DNA of 64,000 nucleotides from Stenogyne calaminthoides (taxonomy: Eukaryota; Streptophyta; Magnoliopsida; Lamiales; Lamiaceae). Positions 35,654-47,729 of this stretch are shown piece by piece (the stretch's first letter is position 1; the number at the start of each line of letters is the position of its first letter). The notes beneath the pieces were generated by a model that was given only the letters and a program-made list of their open reading frames with translations, was not told where the DNA came from and made no database searches. The position numbers and the translations under genes were made by a program. Location: positions 7,702,085 to 7,766,084 of the forward strand of contig JBBCBC010000033.1 in NCBI GenBank assembly GCA_037126765.1. The letters are read 5' to 3'.

Positions 35654-35993
35654 CTAGTCGTTTTTTTTCTTTTCAATGTTTTGATATAGTGTTGTGTCTT
35701 TCTTCAGGAGAACCGTGGCAGGTATGGAGCTTTCAACAACACGCGAGCCTTTGCGGGGAGGGAGAAATCCCCGTCTGGAAACGAAATACACGGGGACAAC
35801 AAAAACCCTTTCTTTTACAGTTGAGGGCATCGTTTCTAGGACCGACCGACGCCTCACCTGCACAGGTATCTACGTAGTGTCAGTCGCACATTCAACATAC
35901 GTTATATGTTGTGTTCCATTATTAGACATCTGGATGCAGGGCCATATCAAATATCAAAGACAGATTCACAAGACCCTACCCCCCAGAAAATAG
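35654..35993. other. Unassigned open frames
   Basis: Overlapping frames occur on both strands (plus 35,694-35,993; minus 35,863-35,654) over a GC-richer patch containing GCGGGGAGGGAGAAATCC and CGACCGACGCCTCACC. A splice-like pair (AAAGTAAGTTG at 35,624; TTTCTTCAGGAG at 35,699) would lead into the plus frame MELSTTREPLRGGRNPR. I do not recognise the protein on either strand. Confidence 0.25.
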
Positions 35994-36199
35994 AATTTCA
36001 ATCAAAGACTCAAGTCAGTAGTCTGGAGACCTTACATACATCAACCAGGAGTGGGGCTCTGGAAGCGTACTAATCTCATACGAGAAACATTGATGTAATT
36101 CATATTTTTTGCATTTAATACAAAGATTCAATTTTTTTTTTGAAACTATATATGCATATATAATGATATATTCATTTGTTATAGATATAAATTAAATTT

Positions 36200-36535
36200 T
36201 GGTATGAAACGAAAATAAACTAAAGAATTAGTCAAATCACACCTCTGGCGTTGAGAAAGACGATGTGACTTTCTAGAAATTTGGACCACACTTTTATAGA
36301 ACATAACGAATCCCATTTACAACTCTTTTTTAAATGGTAATAACAAAAGTCATGGGTAGCATTAGAGTACACAATGTTTGTAGCATGAATTATGCTTCTA
36401 TGTTGATAAAAAACAATCAACAAGTCCTTGGGGCGTTATATGCCTCTCGTAATCTTGGAAGAAACCAAGATTAATTATGCTCCACATGACCAATCCCCTT
36501 CGCAAGTGAAAAAAACTTGATGATTACACTCTTGA
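36200..36535 (-). pseudogene. Mutator-like (MULE) transposase, downstream half
   Basis: Read on minus from the CACTA B edge: LAKGIGHVEHN, a stop, then SWFLPRLREAYNAP, a frame change and LLIVFYQHRSIIHATNIVYS then NATHDFCYYHLKKS. This is the MULE/MuDR catalytic-domain series in which SWxWFLxxLRxA is followed by LxIVSDRHxSIxxAxxxVxPxAxHxxCxYHL. The catalytic-position Asp of SDRH reads Tyr here (YQHRS), so the domain is inactive. The upstream half continues at 56,835-57,430 on the other side of element B. Confidence 0.82.
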
Positions 36536-36547
36536 CACTAATACACA

Positions 36548-36800
36548 TTTGGGCTTGGACAACTGTTAAAAAAGCCCTTAGAGAGCGGTTATAACAGTTG
36601 TCCAAGTAACAGCTGTCCAAACTTGGACAGCTATTAAAAAACCGTTGTCCAAAAGTTGGGCTTGGACAGCGGTTTTCAACCGCATTGCAAGAGGGGGGCT
36701 TGGACAGCGGTTATTAACCGCTGTCTAACTTAATTTTTTTTTATAATTTCGTTTATTATGTTAGATAGACAGCGGTTATTAACCGCTGTCCAATATCTTT
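36548..36800. repeat. Subterminal palindromic repeats, left end of CACTA B
   Basis: At least eight copies of (T)GGACA(G/A)C(G/T)GTT or its inverse, several in head-to-head pairs such as GACAGCGGTTATTAACCGCTGTC (two halves of 10 around TAT/TTA), at 36,700-36,727 and 36,769-36,793. Arrays like this near CACTA ends are the known docking sites of the element's DNA-binding protein. The right end (56,615-56,790) and element A (4,840-4,990) carry the same motif. Confidence 0.85.
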
Positions 36801-37079
36801 TTTTTTTTATTATTAATTTATATTTTAAAAATCCTATAATAAAACTATAAACCAAAACTTATATATACGTCCAATACCATAAACCATAAACCAAAAATCC
36901 TATAATAAAACCATAAACCAAAACTTATACCACATATATATATACCAAAACATCAAATAAATAAACATAGACATCATGAAATAAATAAACATACAATCAT
37001 AAACATACGTCCAATACACCAAAAACATGAAATATATATCATCACAAATATATAATTTAATTACATGCTACCAAAATTT

Positions 37080-37395
37080 CAAACAACGATCACTCAATAT
37101 CGTATGAATATAAGAATCGATTGTAAAGGTACCCCGTCCAATCATTTTTCCATTTCTCCGGTCTTTTCTTAGAGTAAGAATTGAGCTCACGTTCATAGAC
37201 AAACTGCAAACAACGAATCAATCAATATAGTATGAATTTTTATTCAATCAATAATAATTTAAATAAATTGATAAATTGACTTATATTGAGAGGAATGTTC
37301 GTTAGAGAAGTGCGAATTATATCTTCAATAAAGCAACACACAAAATGTCCACAATGTTCATTATCTCGTTGCCTCGGAACCTGTTGATCCAGTTC
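37080..37395 (-). pseudogene. Residual 3' exons of the Ulp1 peptidase gene in CACTA B
   Basis: Two minus-strand exons match element A. About 37,383-37,288 contains VPRQRDNEHCGHFVCCFIED, with the catalytic Cys motif intact and Asp changed to Glu before His-Cys. About 37,205-37,135 encodes the FVYERELNSYSKKRPEKWKN-type tail. Immediately upstream (37,385-37,400) the sequence jumps from TGTTGAT to CCAGTTCACTTTATTTA and then AAAGAAACAACATTTAAT. This removes the His/Asp-bearing exons and everything up to the position equivalent to about 3,800 in element A. The gene is therefore dead in B. Confidence 0.8.
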
Positions 37396-37493
37396 ACTTT
37401 ATTTAATAAAGCAAAAGAAACAACATTTAATATAGCAGAAGAAACAACATTCAATAAAGTCGTACATTTCTTTTTAGCACTTGTTTTTCTTTT

Positions 37494-40400
37494 TCATTTT
37501 TTGGTTGATCTTTCTCGTTCATGACCATAAATGTTAACAAGATCCAGATTGCCATATTCATCCTCATCTCTAATTATTCTCTGGTATGGGCGTGGATTTG
37601 CAGGATCATCGAAAGATGGTACAGAATGAGTGAAGTTCTGAAAAGGATCATCAATTGTGTCAACATCTTCATCGACATGGTCGCTAATCTGGAAACTATT
37701 GTTAAATTTGTTTGACAGAACCACAATGGATCATTTCTTATTAACTGGGTTGGGGACATAGAAAATTTGTTGAGCTTGACTGACCATTATGTAAGGGTCA
37801 TCTCTGTATCCCACATTCTTCAAATCAACGCGTACGAACCCAGAACTTTCAACTTGGACCCACCCCGTTAGGGATCCTCACCCAACTACACTCGAAGATT
37901 GGTTGACGGTGAACAATATAGTCGAGTTCCCAAATGTTGACAATCTGTCCAAAGTAAGTAGTATTTGATTGATCCACTGCAGTTGCAGTAATGGACACTC
38001 CACTATTCTGCATAGTACTTGTGGCATCATGATCTCTGGTATAAAATGTGTATCCGTTGTTAAGATAACACTTGTATGAATACACATGTCTATCGGACAT
38101 TACGGATAACCACTTAACTCTTTCATTCATCGATTACATTTCCGTGACAACATATTTGCTACATAACCATTGAACCGGTCAACAAGCGTGCGATTGTGCT
38201 CAACTTCAATCCATGATCTATCTCGGTGGGATTTTCTCGACAAGTGATCGCATGTCTTGGTCAATAAAAAAAAAGACGTCGACCGAGTTGTGAAGTACGA
38301 ACAAGTGCATCCGTGTTAGTTCCTCCATGCTAACACTTACATGGGTTGACCACCAAGAATGCCTTCACCATCCATCCTATTGGTGTACCGGTAATCGGAA
38401 GTCCAATTGCATCGACATTCGAGAATAAATTGAGCAATAACTTTCTTCGCTTCTTTCTACTAAATAGCGTTTCGCAATGCATCCCTCCTACTGGACTTAT
38501 TCATCACATATCCTTTGAGCACTTTCATATATATCTCTACACCATACATTCATCCGATCTGGCGGACCACACATCATTGTCTCGTGTACCAAAAATGAAT
38601 GTTAGGTGAACCATTATATCAAAAAAATAATGGAGGAAATACATCTCAAGCCCACAGAGAGTCCCCACAATCGCCTCACGAAAACCAAGCAATTTTCTAG
38701 GATCTATGACCTTGCTACTCATTGCCTTGAAGAACCAACATAACTTTGTTATGGTTATGCGACATTTTCGGGCAAGATAGAACGTAGTGCAATGGGCAAG
38801 AAAGTCTCCATGATGACATGATAGTCATGCGATTTCAGATACATCAGTCTCACGCCATCATCTAATATAAGTCTTTGTATGTTGGAGGAATAACCCTCTG
38901 GTACTTTCACATCCTTTAGCAGCTGAAATAACTCTTTTCTCCCATTCTTGGACAAGGTGTGTGCAGCAGGAGGTAAGAACGGTTGACCCCTTTCTCTAGG
39001 CACAGGTTTTAATTCTGCTCTTATTCCCATATCAATCATATCCATTCTTGCATTGTAAGCATCCTTGGACTTCTTATCAGCTAGGAGAGTGTTGAGCAAG
39101 CTGGCACAAACGTTCTTCTCAACGTGCATTAGATCAATGAAGTGTCTAACATACAACTCTTTCCAATAGGGCAATTGAAAGAAAATTGATTCCTTCTTCC
39201 AACCGCTAGTGGGGACACTCTTTGCGAAGATCTTTCCGTACTGTGTGTCGATATTCTTCATCTCATTCAATACATCCGAACCTGACAATAAATGTGGTGC
39301 TTTACATGTCTTAATTGTGTCATCGAATGCATCGACCATTGTTCTGTACTTATGGGTTGGGTCCAACCACCTCCTATATCCAATATAAACGGTCTTCCTA
39401 CAATGACTCAAGTGAATGTGATGTGTCTTCTTGGTACAACAAGGACATGCATCGGCCCCTTTCACACTATATCCAGATAGATTCCCGTAAGCGGGAAAGT
39501 CATTGATAGTTCCAAACAGCATGGCCTTCAACTTGAAATTCTCCTTTCTACAAGCATCATACACATCGACACCCTCATCCCACATGAGCTTCAAGTCCTC
39601 TATCAAAGGAGCCATATATACATCTATGTCGTTACCAGGTTGTTTGGGTCCTGATATCAACATAGACAACATCATGTAAGTGCGCTTCATGCACAACTCG
39701 GGTGAAAGATTATAAACTAACAGAATCACTGGCCATGTACTATGGTTGGTACTTTGGCTACCAAACAGATTCATTCCGTCAGTTGAGAGTGCAAGACGCA
39801 AGTGTCGTGGCTCGTTGCCAAATTCTGGATGCCTGACATCGAATGTCTTCCACTGGGGTGAATTAGCAGGGTGTCTTAGCATTCCATCTTTGATCCTATC
39901 ATCATGATGCCAAGTTAAATTTCTAGCATCCACAGCACTACTATACATTCTCCTGAATCTTGGTATTATTGGAAAGTACCACAACACCTTCGCGGGAGAT
40001 TTATTTTTCTTATATCGCTTCTCCCCACACTTGGGACATTCATCGAGGTCTGCATACTCCTTCCGAAATAAGATACAATCACCCGGACAAGCATGAATTT
40101 TCTGATGTGTTAACCCGATGGACTTGAGCATTTGTTTAGCATCATATGCTCTCTTAGGCAGTACATTTCCATCATGCAATAGACCACTAACTGTTTCCAG
40201 CATACTTGTGAAGCACTCATCGGACAACTGGTGAGCTGCTTTTAGGTTGAACAATATCAACACAGCTGACAGTTTTGTTGCCTTCTTACACCCGGGCCAC
40301 AGTGGTAATCCAACAGAATCACTTAACTTCTCTGACATATAAGGGTGATCTCTCAGATCATCGTTATCCCCACTCGATGTATCAACAGTATCTTCAAACC

Positions 40401-40671
40401 TAAAGTCAGTTTCTAGGTTGCTTGAGCTACATCCATCTCTTCTCTCACCATGATATGTCCAAACAACATATGTTTTATCAATACCGTGAATCATCAAGTG
40501 GTCAAACAGTCTTTCTCGACCACTAACGGTTTTTCCATTCATACATTTCCAACACGGACATGGAATGTACCGAGGGTCGGTGCAGTGTCTAATTGCATGA
40601 TTACAAAATTCTTTCACCCTATTACTATACTCATCTGATAATCGATCTGCTCGAACCCACTTTCGATCCAT
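37494..40671 (-). pseudogene. TNP2-type CACTA transposase gene
   Basis: An uninterrupted 638-codon frame (40,671-38,755) starts MDRKWVRADRLSDEYSNRVK. It includes the transposase-associated N-terminal zinc-binding block (HCTDPRYIPCPCWKCMNGK, residues ~30-50), YADLDECPKCGEKRYK (~210), and the tnp2 core (GNDIDVYMAPLIEDLKLMWD, TINDFPAYGNLSGYSVKG). It ends at IALRSILPENVA. A one-base loss near 38,755 shifts the frame; the family continues as ITKLCWFFKAMSS and SKVIDPRKLLG (DUF4218) around 38,750-38,540, and as the DUF4216 block NNGYTFYTRDHDATSTMQNS, YFGQIVNIWELDY at 38,060-37,900. The C-terminus NIYGHERERSTKKK ends at 37,494. TNP2 catalyses cutting and joining of CACTA ends. Several C-terminal frame breaks make this copy a pseudogene, though the N-terminal two thirds look young. 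Confidence 0.88.
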
Positions 40672-41427
40672 ATAGAACTAGAGATGCCTATAGAAAAGGC
40701 AATATGAAGTGTTTCTCAAGATAATGTATCCTAATGTATTAAACCTAAAAGTATTAAACCTAAAAGTATTACAATCCTAATGTATAAAACTTGCATATAG
40801 AATGTGGTAGTACCTAAGGTTTGTATATTGCATGTATATACGGATTTGTTGCATCTCAAAACAATGTATATAACCTAATGTACCATCATTAATCATCTAA
40901 AGCCACACAATATATATTCATCTCTAACAAGTTGTTCATCTCTAGCACTAACAACATTAATCCTAATAAACTAACACTAATTTATGCTTAAATCCTCACA
41001 CAAGCATATTATCAAACACCTTGAGTGCATCAAACACCAATATATATATACCAATATACATACACCAATATACATACACCAATACATACAACATGATATA
41101 TATACACCAATATATATATATATACACCAATATACATGATATACATACACCAATATACATACACCATACATACAATTAAACAAAGTCACTAACAACAATT
41201 AAACAAAGCCACACAATATATATATATATATATATATATAAGCATAAATTGTTCATCTCTAAACAATTAACAATATATAAACCAATATATATATACAATA
41301 TATAAACAATTAACAATATATAAACCAAACATCAATTGTTCATCTCTAACACTAACAACAATTAATCCTAACATATATATATACTAACATATATATACAT
41401 ATACACATTAATTCAATATATATATAT
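40672..41427. repeat. TNP2 5' region with CACCAATATA minisatellite
   Basis: Upstream of the TNP2 start. 41,030-41,165 is a tandem array of CACCAATATACATA-like units, followed by (TA)n at 41,219-41,240 and repeated AACAATTAACAATATATAAAC to 41,420. It is probably intron or leader sequence of the transposase gene. The copia element inserted at its left edge in a TATAT target. Confidence 0.7.
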
Positions 41428-42993
41428 TGTTGGGAAATTTATAGTCTTGATAAAAGTTCCAGAAACACATGTAATAGGACCAGTCAGACCTGTTAGCTGA
41501 CTGGTGTTTATATTACCGTCTATAGAATACCAGTTGATAATTACTGTATAGAACAACTGATGTAATAGATAGGTCACATATTGAGGGGGAACCTCAATAT
41601 GTATAAAGTCGAATCTCAAGATCCAAATAACGGTGATATCCCGCGGGCGAATGCTTTAGAGAAGAACATAAGATCAGATCGATATGATCTAGTCAGATAT
41701 CTCAGCTGAAGTCATAAAGCTCAATCTCAGAATACTTGAAGATCAGATGACTTCCCAAAGATCAGACCAGAAGACCTACATCAGCCGAGTCTGCTAGTTG
41801 AAGCTAAGTCAACCGGCACCAGAAGACTCCATCAGGTAGACTGACCAACCTTGATCGATCAAAGTCACTCACCGTGTGAAAAACCGATGTTTCACCTAAT
41901 CATCGTCGATGATCCGAACAAGAAGAATGTCAACCTTAGTTGGAAGAACAACACGAAAAAAGTCGCGTCGTTAATCAATAAGAACAAGACACGTATGATC
42001 GGAGCCGACAATTAAGGGATTTGATCTTCGCTCTCTCTAACGGCTATAAAATACAAGTTCACGCTTTTCGGCCATGCCGATTTCTCAAGACGCCACATCA
42101 ATCTCAAGCAAACTACCTAATATAGCACGAAATTCAAATTGCTCTCCAACGGCTCTTTGATTTCAAGGTCTATAAATATGGGATCACACCAGAGTGAAGA
42201 AACGGAAACACCGAACAATCAAGAAGCTCAAGCAATTATCGATTTCGCACGAAGAACACGATCAAGAAGATTATTTTATTAAGTGTTCATCCCATAAGTT
42301 CTTAGCATAAAAATCTTTTCATCTAGCTGTTAGGCTACCTTAAACACTAGAAAAGATTTCATAGTTGGAACCAAAACAATCTTATCCAAACCCAAGTTAG
42401 GTTAAGTTGTTTAGCAAGATTTCAGACTAGGGTCTCTAGTTCTGATTTCTGGGATCGGTTGAGTGAGAACTCCTTAAATATCTGTCGGTGTACTGTGTTG
42501 AACTAACACATAAAACTAAGTTCAGTTGGTTAAGTTGGTGCCCCTTGTGATAGGGAAGAGTGGACGTGGGGACGGGTTTGTCGAACCACTATAAATCTTG
42601 TGTGCCTTTACCCCTTTGATTAAGCTGTCAACACAATTGCACACAACCTTTAAAGAGCATACATATTCTAAGTTGAGATCGGTAACACCAAGCTTTCGAT
42701 CCGATCAAGCTTCGACACTTGATCATTTGGTTAAAACACTAACTTTGGAATCTGATTTATAAAAACTGGTTTTTCACGGGTAAAACTTAAGCTTCCGCAC
42801 ACATCAGTTAAACTGATAGTTACCGAACTGATCTGCCTTCAGGCGATTAGTAAGTTGGTTATCAGCCCAAACTGATTCACTCGCACTCTGATCAGGCTAT
42901 CTGCCATCACACCCGACTGCAAGAAAAAAAATTTAAGTCTATTCACCCTCCCTCTAGACTTACGCCCCTCACAAAACCCGTTCGGGACCTACA
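41428..42993 (+). repeat. 5' LTR of the copia element
   Basis: 1,566 bp from TGTTGGGAAATTTATAG to CGTTCGGGACCTACA. A TATA-type promoter is at 42,169 (GTCTATAAATATGGG). It aligns along its length with the 3' LTR but with many differences. A large share fall in CAG/CTG versus CGG/CCG or CG contexts (see findings). Confidence 0.93.
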
Positions 42994-42995
42994 AG

Positions 42996-43007
42996 TGGTA
43001 TCAGAGC
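42996..43007 (+). promoter_or_regulatory. Primer-binding site (initiator Met tRNA type)
   Basis: TGGTATCAGAGC lies two bases after the 5' LTR end. It is complementary to the 3' end of plant initiator tRNA-Met, the usual minus-strand primer of copia elements. Confidence 0.92.
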
Positions 43008-43130
43008 AGTTGGTTCTACTGACCACTGACTTTGTGTATCATCGATTCTTGAGGAAGAATCTTTGTGGTCGACTGAACTGATCTTGAAAAACCTTCTTAA
43101 AACTCATTCATTTTCCAAAAACACTCAGCA

Positions 43131-45100
43131 TGGATAACACCTCAGGTATGTATCATGATCTGCCGAAGTTCTCAATCGATGAGTATGCAGATTGGGCCAT
43201 ATATATGTCCAACCATCTAGGTTCGATCGAAGGGCGGAATGATGGAAGTCATCGAAAGAGGACCCATCATCATATATTACGACAACCGCAGTTGGAGGAG
43301 ATCCGGATTTTGCCCCGGGAAGTCTTATGCGAAAAAAGCCCCAATACGATGGATGCAAGAGGAAAGGAAATCGCATACTCTAGATACTATCGCAAGGCAT
43401 ATTATCATGAAAACAATGGATAAGGTCACCAAGGAATATATTAAGTATCTCAAATCTGCGAAAGCAATGTGGGATACTCTAAATTTGAAAATATCGCGAG
43501 GGAAAATGACCGGATAAAAAGAAAGCCGTCTGCAGTTTAACGGTAAAGTTCAAAAAATTGAAGATCTTTGCCCAATGAAACCATCAACGAACTCGATGGA
43601 AGGATTACAATGTCAATAAACAAGCTTCGAGAACTTGGTAGAGAGATGTCTGATAAAGATATCAATTACAAAATTTTAAGGTCTCTCACCAAGAAATGGG
43701 ATATGAAGGTCACGGTAATCAAGGATTGCCAAGACATCTCAAAAATGAAGCCAAGTAGCTTGTTCTTGAGCCTTAAAGCTCACGAGTTCGATTTAATTGA
43801 GAGAGGACAAGCAGATGAAGATGAGGTGCCCATTTGAAGCCTCAACTTCCAAATCGATTGCTTTTTAAGGCAACCAAAGAAGAGATTGAAGACCAATGAG
43901 CCCATTGGAAACATCATAAGTCGAGGCGAGCAGATCGCTCTCGCTTACAGAAACTAGAGAAATCAAATACTCAAATGGGGTAAGTATCAAGATTCTATAA
44001 AGATTATCAACATAGCCGAGGAAGAGATAGGAGATCAGACAACAGATCTCCAAGAAAGAACCAGATCGATGATCGGAGAGATCACATAGATGAAAGGAAA
44101 AGAGATAATCTAAATGATGAGAGAAGAGATAACCAATCAGACAGAAGAAGCTCAGACTACTATCAGAAAGGAAAATCACCTGATAGATCATACAGACGAA
44201 GTGATTCACCTGGAAGAAAAGGTTCCGTGGATCAAGGAGCGTGCTTCAATTGGGAGAAGCCAGTCACTACAAAAGCAGACGCCTGGACCGACGCTAAGAG
44301 AAAGGGAAGAAAAGAGGAAATGTAAGAGAGCAACGGCAGACAGGGACGTAGAAAAGCCATGGTTGTCGACACTTCGAGAATCGACGATTAAGTGATTCGC
44401 CCCTCGAGGACTCTGGATACTCCTCCAGAGAAGATTTCTGTCGATCAAGAATCTTTGTTGACTTCTATGGAAATGAAGATCGATATTCTCTTGGATGATG
44501 ATGAGATTTGCACGATGGCCAAGGAGGACCAATCTGAGGTAACCTCCAAACTCGCTTTGTTCGCTTTTACACCGCTTTATCATTAAGACACCTCGCGGGA
44601 GATTGACCAGCTAGCTCTACTCGAGCAATTGCTTGAGGATCTCTCCAATGCAAGAGACACTTATGTTATAGTGGAAATTTGAAAATGACAAGTCGGGGAC
44701 CGAAATAATCACTTGCTAAAGAGAATGATCTCAAGAAAGCCTCTTAACATAAATCGGTCAAAAACGCCTTTCGGAAGGTAATCGAGGAATTTAAAATTAT
44801 GAAAGTTAAAGCTTACGATCGGGAGAAGCAGATCAAAGATCGGTGCAATTAATTAACAAAGACAAGTCGATGACTTCAAAATCTCGCAAGACAAAATTCG
44901 ATGAGCTATTTAAAAGCATGAAAGTCTAAAATCATCTCGAGGATAATCTCAAAGAAGAAAATAGAGGTTTTACAAAATCATCTAAAACCGTTCAAGACAT
45001 GAACACCTATTTTTGAACAACGATTAACAAGAAGGGACTTGGGTATGAGAACCCTTCCACATCCTCAAAAGCCCCGGTGATTCATCTCAAAAAGGTGTAA
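43131..45100 (+). pseudogene. copia gag region (UBN2-type), frame-broken
   Basis: The ATG at 43,131 opens DNTSGMYHDLPKFSIDEYAD. After a shift the frame continues MMEVIERGPI and KSHTLDTIARHIIMKTMDKV, then TKEYIKYLKSAKAMWDTLNL (about 43,370-43,480), then ETINELDGRITMSINKLREL and INYKILRSLTKKWDMKVTVI (43,572-43,735). This order matches UBN2-type Gag of Sireviruses. The zinc-knuckle site near 44,240-44,285 reads CFNWEKPVTTKADAW and has lost its regular Cys spacing. At least four frame changes occur. Confidence 0.78.
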
Positions 45101-45739
45101 TCGGGCGAGTTTAAACAAAGATACACCAAAAGCCAAACATGTATCTAATAAGGAAAAAAGACCCGGTTGAGCGGGTAAGGTAGTGTGCAACCGGGGGAAC
45201 ATAAATGGACCCCAATGGTAAAGCATCAACCAGGAATCAACAGAAGAACCCAGTTCTTACGAAGAGACCTCAACTCGATCAACAGATCGAGAATCGAAAA
45301 AAGACAACTCAGAAAAGGGAAGTCCAATCGAGACCCAATCAAGGTCATTTGCCTAATAAGCATGCTTCGGAGTAAACCGCAAAAACCACCTATCTTGAAA
45401 AGATATGAATCTTTTGATGGTAGCGATCGTACCTACCCTTATAATCGAGAAATCTAGGGTCTTTCACTTTTTGAACCACCTAATTGGATAAAAAAGAAGA
45501 CAAACAGAAAAGATAAATCCCAAGTCTTCTAAGTCATCCAAGGTTCACACTAATAATCATACTAATCAGAAAGCATATAAAGAAACATATGATTATGTTG
45601 ATAGGTATGGGAGATAAATCAGGCCTTCTGATCTAACTGATCACAATAGAAGTGCTTTGTTTGTATGGATTCCCAAAACTAATCCTAACCCCTCGGGACC
45701 CAATCCAAAAAAGGGTACCTAAAGCTGATTTGGTTGCGC

Positions 45740-46790
45740 AGGATCGCGTGGTCCGCCAACAAAGGAGGTGTGCAAGCAACTATCCGGTACATCGATAGTG
45801 GATGCTCAAGGCACATATTTGAAGCAAACATCTCCTCGGCTCTTACATAGAAACGAAAGGCCAGCGTGTACTCTTCGGTGATGATAACTTTGGCTATACC
45901 AAAGGATTGAGAACCTTAGAGAATGATGATGTACAAATGGCGGAGTCTCGTATGTCGAAGGTCTGAAGCACAACCTATTATCGGTTTCACAATTCTGCGA
46001 CAACGGATTCAGTGTTGAGTTCTCGACTGACCAATGCACTATCAAGAATCGAGCCACTCAACATATTTTGCTAACCGGTTCAAGGAAAGGGACGATCTAC
46101 CACGGTGATTGGAGCAGTTGTCCAAGAAATGCATGCACGATTGTCAAGAGTTCCAAAAGTAGCGAGTTGGCTCTGGCACAAAAAGAATGAGCCATCCGAA
46201 CTTTAAAACTCTTAATAAGAGAGCAAGGATGTCTCTAGTGGAAGGACTTAGAATGAAGTATTTTCAAAGGATCGGACATATCTTGCATGTCGGAAGGGAA
46301 AACAGTCAAAGCTTCATTCAAGGGAATTCCGGACCGGTATCCCAAGCAGAGACTTGCAATCCGCTTCATATGGATCTATTTGGACCAGTTACACTAGTCA
46401 GTCTCAACGGACGCAAATATACTCTGGTAATCGTGGATGACTATTCCAAGTTTACCTGGGTTATAATCTTACATAAGAAGAATGAGGCGACAACGAAGAT
46501 AATTCGAGCCGCTAAAAAGATTACAAAATGAGAAGGGTGTCAACAGTAGTAAAAATCGGATCGAGATAAAGGTACGAATTTATGAACTCTTTTATTCTTG
46601 ATTTTTGCTCCAAGTTTGGTATATCAAAGATGAAACATCACCGCAAGAACATACAACAAAATGGAGTAAGCGAGCGGAGGAACAGAACTCTCAAAGAAGC
46701 TGCTCGCATGATGTTAGCTAAACATGCAATACCAAGCCGTTTTCGCGAAGCAATCAACATCTTGCATGTCATACTGTAAGCAGATGTCTT
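45740..46790 (+). pseudogene. copia protease and integrase regions, frame-broken
   Basis: Protease active-site block YIDSGCSRHIF at about 45,790. Then VEGLKHNLLSVSQFCDNGFS and VEFSTDQCTIKN at 45,955-46,045. A GAG_pre-integrase remnant (WLWHKK, HPNFKTLNKRARM) lies at 46,168-46,225. The integrase core is LHMDLFGPVTLVSLNGRKYT then LVIVDDYSKFTWV (46,362-46,460) with its first and second catalytic Asp regions. The region carrying the last Glu is IQQNGVSERRNRTLKEAARM (46,652-46,710). Several frame changes interrupt the series. Confidence 0.82.
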
Positions 46791-46907
46791 CTGACTAAGG
46801 CTCACTACAAAACACCCTATGAACTGTGGAAGGACAGAAAACCTCGTGTTTCTTACTTCCATGTTTTTGGGTGTAAGTGTTTCATACACAACAATGGGAA
46901 GAGTCAG

Positions 46908-47720
46908 TTGAAGACTTTTGAGGCCAAGTCAGATGAGGGTATATTCTTAGGATATTCCTCATCTAGCAAGGCTTTCAGGGTTTACAACAGACAAACCCTA
47001 CTTGTGGAAGAAACACCCCATGTAGTCTTTGATGAAGCATCTTCTGAACAAGAGAAATCTGCCTCAGAACAAGATGTACACGATCAACAAGTACCGATGC
47101 TCGAGAAAATGGATCGCCTAATGATCAAGGAAAAAGAATCGTAAACCAGAATCAGATACATTCCGGATCTAGCTGATTCACCAGATCATTCAGATCCTAA
47201 GGTACGAAAAACTGTCGATGAAGAAGCTGATACAGCTGAGACAGTATCAACTGAACCATCCGGTTCAGGGGGAACACCTGAAGTTCCCACGAACAGACAT
47301 CAGCACATGATGAGTCCAACATCAGCTGAGACATGTTCTTATCAAGTGGATCATAATTCTGCACCACTCCCAGTCGCTAGTAATGAACCTTTATCAGAAA
47401 TGGATGATGTTCTCCAAACCGACGCAAATCAGAACAGAAGGACCTGGATAACCAGTCATCCAACTGATCTGATCATCGGAGACCCATCTGATAAAGTTAA
47501 AACTAGACATCAGATTGGTGAAAGTGCCATGTATTGTTGTTATTTGTCTATGAAGGAACCAACAACAATAGAGGAAGCTCTACAAGACGCAAGCTGGATT
47601 CTAGCCATGCGAGGAGGAGTGGAACAGTTCGAGGAAATCAAGTTGGGAACTGGTAGACAGACCAAATCATCAAGACGTAATTGGCACGAAGTGGGTTTTC
47701 AAGAACAAGAGAGATGAGAA
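46908..47720 (+). pseudogene. copia integrase C-terminal and linker region
   Basis: KTFEAKSDEGIFLGYSSSSK followed by AFRVYNRQTLLVEETPHVVF (46,911-47,030) is the typical block at the end of copia integrase. A less conserved acidic and Ser/Pro-rich linker follows, and then MKEPTTIEEALQDASWILAM (47,553-47,612), which begins the reverse transcriptase domain. Frames change at about 47,143 and 47,620. Confidence 0.75.
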
Positions 47721-47729
47721 AAATGTCAT

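Noticed and set aside
41030..41420. Minus-strand frame of Tyr/Cys/Ile-rich protein over the CACCAATATA repeat
   Set aside because: Pure translation of a minisatellite; no independent support.
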